NCBI RefSeq assembly: GCF_000426665.1 | Contig: NZ_AUFU01000014.1 | Span: 1 to 64,000, forward strand | Length of the DNA: 64,000 bases | Origin: Centipeda artemidis DSM 19719 | GTDB taxonomy: Bacteria > Bacillota > Negativicutes > Selenomonadales > Selenomonadaceae | Direction: 5' to 3' | In this document: positions 59,950 to 64,000 of the stretch, one piece after another | Layout: each line of letters starts with the position of its first letter | How positions within the stretch are numbered: the stretch's first letter is position 1 | The notes under the pieces: generated by a model | The model's database searches: none | Told to the model about the DNA's origin: nothing | Seen by the model: the letters and a program-made list of their open reading frames with translations, nothing else | Position numbers and translations under genes: made by a program

Positions 59950-61134
59950 ATGAAAAACACAGGCATCAAACGCGTTTTCCTCATCGTGCTCGACAGCTTC
60001 GGCATCGGGGCTGCCCCCGACGCGGCGAAGTTCGGCGACGCGGCGACGTGCAGCACGCTGCGCTCCGTCACCGAGAGCGGACTGTTCCCCGCAAAGAATC
60101 TCCGAAAGCTCGGGCTTTACAACATCGATGGCGTAACCTGCGGCAGAGTTCATGATGCACCCGCGGGAGCATACGCACGCCTGCGCGAGCTCTCGCGCGG
60201 CAAGGATACGACCATTGGGCATTGGGAGATGGCAGGCATCGTGCGCAATGAACCGCTGCCAACCTATCCGGGCGGCTTCCCCGAGGACGTCATCGCGCAG
60301 CTCGAAGCGGCGTTCGGACGGAAGGTTCTCTGCAACAAGCCCTACTCGGGCACGCAGGTCATCCACGACTACGGACAGGAGCATGAGGAGACGGGTGCGC
60401 TCATCGTCTACACCTCCGCAGACAGTGTGCTCCAGATCGCGGCGCACGAGGACTGCGTTCCCGTCGAGCAGCTCTATGCCTATTGCCGCAAGGCACGCGA
60501 GATCATGTGCGGCTCACACGCCGTCGGACGCATCATCGCGCGCCCCTTCATCGGCGCGTATCCGAACTACGAGCGCACGCCGCGCCGCCACGACTTTTCC
60601 CTCGAACCGACGGGCGAGACGATCCTCGACGCGCTGAAGCACGCGGGCAAGGACGTGATCGGCGTCGGGAAGATTTCGGACATCTTCGCGGGGCGCGGGC
60701 TGACGCGCTCGCTCGGTGTGAACGAAAGCAATACGGACGGCATGAGGAAAACAATTTCTCTCGTGGACGAGGATTTCACCGGACTCTCCTACATCAACCT
60801 CGTCGACGGCGACATGATCTACGGACACCGCCGCGACGTGGAGGGCTACGCGCACGCGATGCAGGAGTTCGACGACTGGCTCGGCACATTCCTCCCGCGC
60901 ATGAGGGAGAGCGACGTTCTCATGATCACCGCCGACCACGGCTGCGACCCCGGCGCGGCGGGCACGGATCACACGCGCGAGTATGTCCCGCTCCTCGTCT
61001 GCGGCGCCTACATCGTGCCGCGCAGTCTCGGCACATATCCGACCTTTGCCATGATCGGCGCGAGCATCGCGGACATGTTCGACGTGCCGCTCACGACCAA
61101 GGGCGAGAGTTTCCTCCCCTCCATCTTGATCTAG
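59950..61134 (+). CDS. deoB: Phosphopentomutase
   Basis: A 394-residue alkaline-phosphatase-superfamily enzyme with LIVLDSFGIGAAPDA, GHWEMAGI, LMITADHGCDP and THTR-like TDHTREYVPLL metal motifs. It interconverts (deoxy)ribose 1- and 5-phosphate in nucleoside catabolism. The ATG at 59950 is preferred over an in-frame TTG at 59941. Followed 9 nt later by pdp. Confidence 0.97.
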   Translation: MKNTGIKRVFLIVLDSFGIGAAPDAAKFGDAATCSTLRSVTESGLFPAKNLRKLGLYNIDGVTCGRVHDAPAGAYARLRELSRGKDTTIGHWEMAGIVRNEPLPTYPGGFPEDVIAQLEAAFGRKVLCNKPYSGTQVIHDYGQEHEETGALIVYTSADSVLQIAAHEDCVPVEQLYAYCRKAREIMCGSHAVGRIIARPFIGAYPNYERTPRRHDFSLEPTGETILDALKHAGKDVIGVGKISDIFAGRGLTRSLGVNESNTDGMRKTISLVDEDFTGLSYINLVDGDMIYGHRRDVEGYAHAMQEFDDWLGTFLPRMRESDVLMITADHGCDPGAAGTDHTREYVPLLVCGAYIVPRSLGTYPTFAMIGASIADMFDVPLTTKGESFLPSILI

Positions 61135-61143
61135 AGGTGCGCC

Positions 61144-62466
61144 ATGAATATGTATGACCTCATCACGGTGAAAAAGCGCGGCGGCGCGCTCGTGTGCGAC
61201 GAACTCTCCTACATGATCGGCGGCTATGTTGCGGGCGAAATCCCCGACTATCAGATGTCCGCCATGCTGATGGCAATTTATTTCAACGGAATGACGCCCG
61301 AGGAGACCACGAACCTCACGAAAATCATGGCGGCGTCGGGCGACCGCATCGACCTCTCCGCCATCGACGGCATCAAGATCGACAAGCATTCGACGGGCGG
61401 CGTCGGCGACAAGACAACGCTCATCGTGAGCCCCATTGTCGCGGCGTGCGGCTGCTATGCGCCGAAGATGTCGGGGCGCGGGCTCGGACATACGGGCGGC
61501 ACGGTGGATAAGCTCGAATCCATCCCCGGATTCCGCACCGACCTCACGCAGGAAGAGTTCCTCGCCGTCGTGCGCGACTGCCGCATGAGTCTCATCGCGC
61601 AGGCAGGGACGCTCGCGCGCGCGGACAAGCTGCTCTACGCTCTGCGCGACGTAACAGCGACCGTCGACAGTATTCCCCTAATCGCATCGTCCATCATGAG
61701 CAAGAAGCTCGCCTGCGGCGCTGACGCCGTTCTCCTCGACGTGAAGGTCGGGCGCGGTGCGTTCATGAAGACCGCCAAGGAGGCGCGCACGCTCGCCGCC
61801 CTCATGGTTGACATCGGTCGGGGCGCGGGACTCCCGACCGCCGCGCTCCTCACGAACATGGACGTCCCGCTCGGCAATGCCGTCGGCAACAGCCTTGAGG
61901 TCATCGAGGCAATGGCGGTACTGCGCGGCGCAGGTCCCGCCGATCTGCGCGAGGTCTCCCTTTCTCTCGCCGCGGAAATGCTGCGTCTGGCGGGCATCGG
62001 CACGCGCGAAGAGTGCCGCACCCGCGCGGAAGCTGCCGTTGCGGACGGATCGGCATTCGAGACCTTTGCCCGCATGACGGCGGCACAGGGCGGCGACACC
62101 GCCGTGCTCGACGATCCGCGCAAATTCCCGCAGGCAAAGCATCAATGCGTACTCACCGCAAAAGAGACCGGCTATATCGCGCGCCTCGACGCCGAGACCG
62201 TCGGTCGTGCCGCCGTCCTCCTCGGGGCGGGGCGCGCGGACAAAAACGCCGCGATTGACCATGCTGCGGGCATCTATCTCGATAAGAAATACGGCGATCC
62301 TGTCACAATGGGCGATGCACTCGCAACACTCTATGCCGAGAGCGAGGAGCGGCTCACGGCGGGCCTCGCCCGTCTCGGAGACGCCTATGCCATAGATGCC
62401 GTATCGCCTGCACCGCAGAAACTCATCTACGGCACGGTGGACGCGGAGGGGTATCATGACCGATAG
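61144..62466 (+). CDS. pdp: Pyrimidine-nucleoside phosphorylase
   Basis: A 440-residue protein with MYDLITVKKRGGALVCDEL, SGRGLGHTGGTVDKLESIPGF (given in two parts: SGRGLGHTGGT and DKLESIPGF), LDVKVGRGAFMK and DAKTVG-like elements of the Pdp/DeoA family. It splits uridine, thymidine and deoxyuridine to base and sugar-1-phosphate, the substrate of DeoB. The length matches family norms. Start after AGAGGTGCGCC; stop overlaps cdd by 11 nt. Confidence 0.96.
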   Translation: MNMYDLITVKKRGGALVCDELSYMIGGYVAGEIPDYQMSAMLMAIYFNGMTPEETTNLTKIMAASGDRIDLSAIDGIKIDKHSTGGVGDKTTLIVSPIVAACGCYAPKMSGRGLGHTGGTVDKLESIPGFRTDLTQEEFLAVVRDCRMSLIAQAGTLARADKLLYALRDVTATVDSIPLIASSIMSKKLACGADAVLLDVKVGRGAFMKTAKEARTLAALMVDIGRGAGLPTAALLTNMDVPLGNAVGNSLEVIEAMAVLRGAGPADLREVSLSLAAEMLRLAGIGTREECRTRAEAAVADGSAFETFARMTAAQGGDTAVLDDPRKFPQAKHQCVLTAKETGYIARLDAETVGRAAVLLGAGRADKNAAIDHAAGIYLDKKYGDPVTMGDALATLYAESEERLTAGLARLGDAYAIDAVSPAPQKLIYGTVDAEGYHDR

Positions 62467-62866
62467 AGAACTCGTCGCGGCGGCGACACGCTTTCGCGAA
62501 AATGCCTATGCGCCATACTCCCGGTTCGCCGTCGGCGCTGCGCTCCTTGCGCGCAGCGGGCGCGTCTACGGCGGCGTGAACGTCGAGAACGCCTCCTATC
62601 CTGTCGGTATCTGTGCGGAGCGCGCGGCGATCGCCCGCGCCGTCACGGACGGGGAGCGCGCTTTCGACGCGCTTGCCGTCGTTGCCGATACACCGGATGT
62701 CTGCGCCCCCTGCGGCATGTGCCGGCAGGTGATGGCGGAGTTTCCCATCCGCCGCGTCATCCTCGCGAACCTGCGCGGCGATATGCATGTCTTCTCGCCT
62801 TCCGAACTGCTCCCGCACGCCTTTGGCGCGGCGGCGCTCCCTGCAAAGGAGGAATCCCCCACATGA
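62456..62866 (+). CDS. cdd: Cytidine deaminase
   Basis: A 136-residue homotetrameric-type deaminase: YAPYSRFAVGAALL, GICAERAAI (Cys and catalytic Glu of the CAE motif) and PCGMCRQVM (zinc Cys pair). It converts cytidine to uridine for Pdp. The start at 62456 follows GGAGGGG and the stop overlaps the response-regulator start (ATGA). Confidence 0.96.
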   Translation: MTDRELVAAATRFRENAYAPYSRFAVGAALLARSGRVYGGVNVENASYPVGICAERAAIARAVTDGERAFDALAVVADTPDVCAPCGMCRQVMAEFPIRRVILANLRGDMHVFSPSELLPHAFGAAALPAKEESPT

Positions 62867-63231
62867 AAATCCTCATCGTTGACGACTCGCGTCTCGTCCG
62901 GCTCAAGCTGCGCGCGGAGCTCTCCGACCGCGGTCACACCGTCGTCGAGGCTGCGAATGGCGAAGAGGCGCTGAAACAGGCAGAGAGTGATCTGCCCGAC
63001 GGCGTCTTTCTCGACGTCATACTGCCCGGCATCGACGGATGCGAAACTCTCCGTCGCCTGCGGGCGGTGCACCCCCGGCTCCCCGTCGTCATGATCTCGA
63101 CCGACGCGTCGGAGGAGAACGTCGCCCGCGCCCACGCAAGCGGCGCGCTCATGTTCATCCAAAAGCCATATGCCGACCACGAGATCACAACAGCGCTCGC
63201 CAAGATACGCGCGTATCGGGAGGAATCATGA
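62863..63231 (+). CDS. Single-domain response regulator (CheY-like)
   Basis: A 122-residue receiver domain: DD acid pocket in ILIVDDSRLVR, phospho-acceptor Asp in VFLDVILPGIDG, Thr in MISTDASEE and Lys in FIQKPYADH. No output domain. Start after AAAGGAGG overlapping cdd. It overlaps the downstream CheX-like gene (ATGA), so the two are translationally coupled. Confidence 0.95.
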   Translation: MKILIVDDSRLVRLKLRAELSDRGHTVVEAANGEEALKQAESDLPDGVFLDVILPGIDGCETLRRLRAVHPRLPVVMISTDASEENVARAHASGALMFIQKPYADHEITTALAKIRAYREES

Positions 63232-63680
63232 GCGAGTTGTTCGGTGCATATACGGCATCATTCCTGCATGGGCTCTCGGTCTATGCACATGTCGAGGCAT
63301 CCATGTCCGCACAGCCTGCGGACACGCCGCCCCCATACATCACCCTGTCCCAGCGTCTCACGGCGGACGGTCTGCCCTTCATCGCGGGACTTGCCATGCC
63401 TGCGGATGCGTTCTATGCGATCGCGGCGGGCTACAGCGGCGTCTGTCTCGACACTGCCGAGGAGCTCGCCGTCGATGCCGCAGGGGAACTCTTCAACGTC
63501 ATCAACGGACATTTTTCCTCCGAGATGCGCGCGTGCGGACATGCTGTCTCTATCGAAGAGCCGCCGCGTCACGTATATGCCGCCCCGCTGCCGGAGAGCG
63601 GCACCCTCCGATGCGACGCTGCAAGTCCGTTCGGTACGATGCACATTATCGCCGCGCAGGAAGAATTTCTCCCTGCCTGA
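63228..63680 (+). CDS. CheX/CheC-like chemotaxis phosphatase
   Basis: A 150-residue protein with the CheC/CheX-type catalytic pattern E-x-x-N in AAGELFNVINGHF (~85-97), which in this family dephosphorylates CheY-P. The N-terminal helix and ~130 residues match CheX length. Being coupled to a CheY-like gene supports a phospho-CheY phosphatase role. The rest of the sequence is divergent, so exact subfamily is unsure. Confidence 0.72.
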   Translation: MSELFGAYTASFLHGLSVYAHVEASMSAQPADTPPPYITLSQRLTADGLPFIAGLAMPADAFYAIAAGYSGVCLDTAEELAVDAAGELFNVINGHFSSEMRACGHAVSIEEPPRHVYAAPLPESGTLRCDAASPFGTMHIIAAQEEFLPA

Positions 63681-63711
63681 GCGCAGCCCGCTTTTTTGAA
63701 AGGAGCTCATC

Positions 63712-64000
63712 TTGACTGCCCTATTCGATCTCGATCTCCATACGCTCTTAGATCTTCTCCTCGTCCCGGTCTGCATCGTCTGCGCCGCGCTCACCGTCGG
63801 CATCATCGCCGACCGCTTGATCCGCCGCTATGTCAACCGCCACCTCGCGGTGGAGGAAAGCACTTGGAAATATGTGCTCATCCGCTCCATGCACGGCGTG
63901 CCGATTTTTTTCAGCTTCATCATCGGTCTCTACTGGGCGATCGACGCCGTGGAGATCTCGCCGACGCTCACAAAATTATTTTCCTATCTGCTCTTTACGA
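63712..64000 (+). CDS. Mechanosensitive-channel-like membrane protein, N-terminus (partial)
   Basis: A TTG start with AAAGGAGC 5 nt upstream opens a frame that runs off the window. The visible 96 residues contain one helix (LLLVPVCIVCAALTVGIIADR) and the beginning of another (VPIFFSFIIGLYWAID), with RRYVNRHLA between, like the N-terminus of MscS-family proteins. Only partial evidence; the channel domain is outside. Confidence 0.6.
   Translation, partial: MTALFDLDLHTLLDLLLVPVCIVCAALTVGIIADRLIRRYVNRHLAVEESTWKYVLIRSMHGVPIFFSFIIGLYWAIDAVEISPTLTKLFSYLLFT

Overview
The window is a chromosomal stretch of a Gram-negative-walled (diderm) Firmicute, most likely Selenomonas or a close relative in the Negativicutes. 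The signs are the first ~130 nt of a 16S rRNA on the minus strand, LptG and TonB receptors plus flagellar L- and P-ring genes (an outer membrane) combined with Firmicute features (Rex, an mbl-flgF-flgG gene order like B. subtilis mbl-flhO-flhP, strong GGAGG ribosome sites), and a complete succinate-to-propionate operon. No insertion sequence, CRISPR array or tRNA gene was found. This is ordinary core genome with one unusual exopolysaccharide locus.

Layout. 1-5.8 kb (minus): rRNA promoter and 16S start, then lptG, a DUF3084 gene, a YqgF-like gene, wecA, wecB and an atpZ-like gene. 5.8-17.2 kb (minus): a Pel-type exopolysaccharide operon (SDR-PelD fusion, PelE, PelA deacetylase, PelF, PelG, and a coiled-coil/beta-barrel outer-membrane protein), followed after a terminator by a GH114-like glycosidase. 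17.2-24.9 kb (minus): propionate operon (CoA transferase, two-subunit methylmalonyl-CoA mutase, MeaB, epimerase, biotin-dependent decarboxylase/carboxyltransferase parts). 24.9-31.7 kb (minus): valS, folC, a Wzy/WaaL-like ligase, rex, and a separate YhcH-family gene. 31.7-37.9 kb (plus): cobalamin riboswitch, a small exported protein, a BtuB-like receptor and BtuFCD-like ABC genes. 38-42.8 kb (minus): a second TonB-receptor/ABC set, tail to tail with the first. 42.9-51.2 kb (minus): fhs, folD, ubiA/ubiD-type quinone genes, tatC, two tatA-like genes and a polyprenyl synthase, with a dispersed hairpin repeat. 51.3-59.3 kb (minus): a phosphodiester glycosidase, flgJ, flgI, flgH, flgA, flgG, flgF, mbl and an unknown gene. 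59.3-64 kb (plus): a GNAT gene, nucleoside salvage (deoB, pdp, cdd), a CheY-like and a CheX-like gene, and the start of an MscS-like channel.

How it fits together. The B12 riboswitch-controlled uptake genes would supply the cofactor of the methylmalonyl-CoA mutase encoded 7-10 kb away. Rex (NADH sensing) lies directly upstream of the propionate operon, whose -35 element lies inside the rex terminator. The most interesting region is the Pel locus. It keeps the pelD-E-A(deacetylase)-F-G order known from Gram-positive bacteria, but it has an extra outer-membrane barrel as its last gene. Its PelD carries an N-terminal epimerase-like domain that seems to lack the catalytic tyrosine, while the c-di-GMP-binding RxxD motif is kept. 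I read it as a diderm-Firmicute variant of Pel secretion with a PelB/PelC replacement. Gene identities come from reading the proteins; no database search was run.
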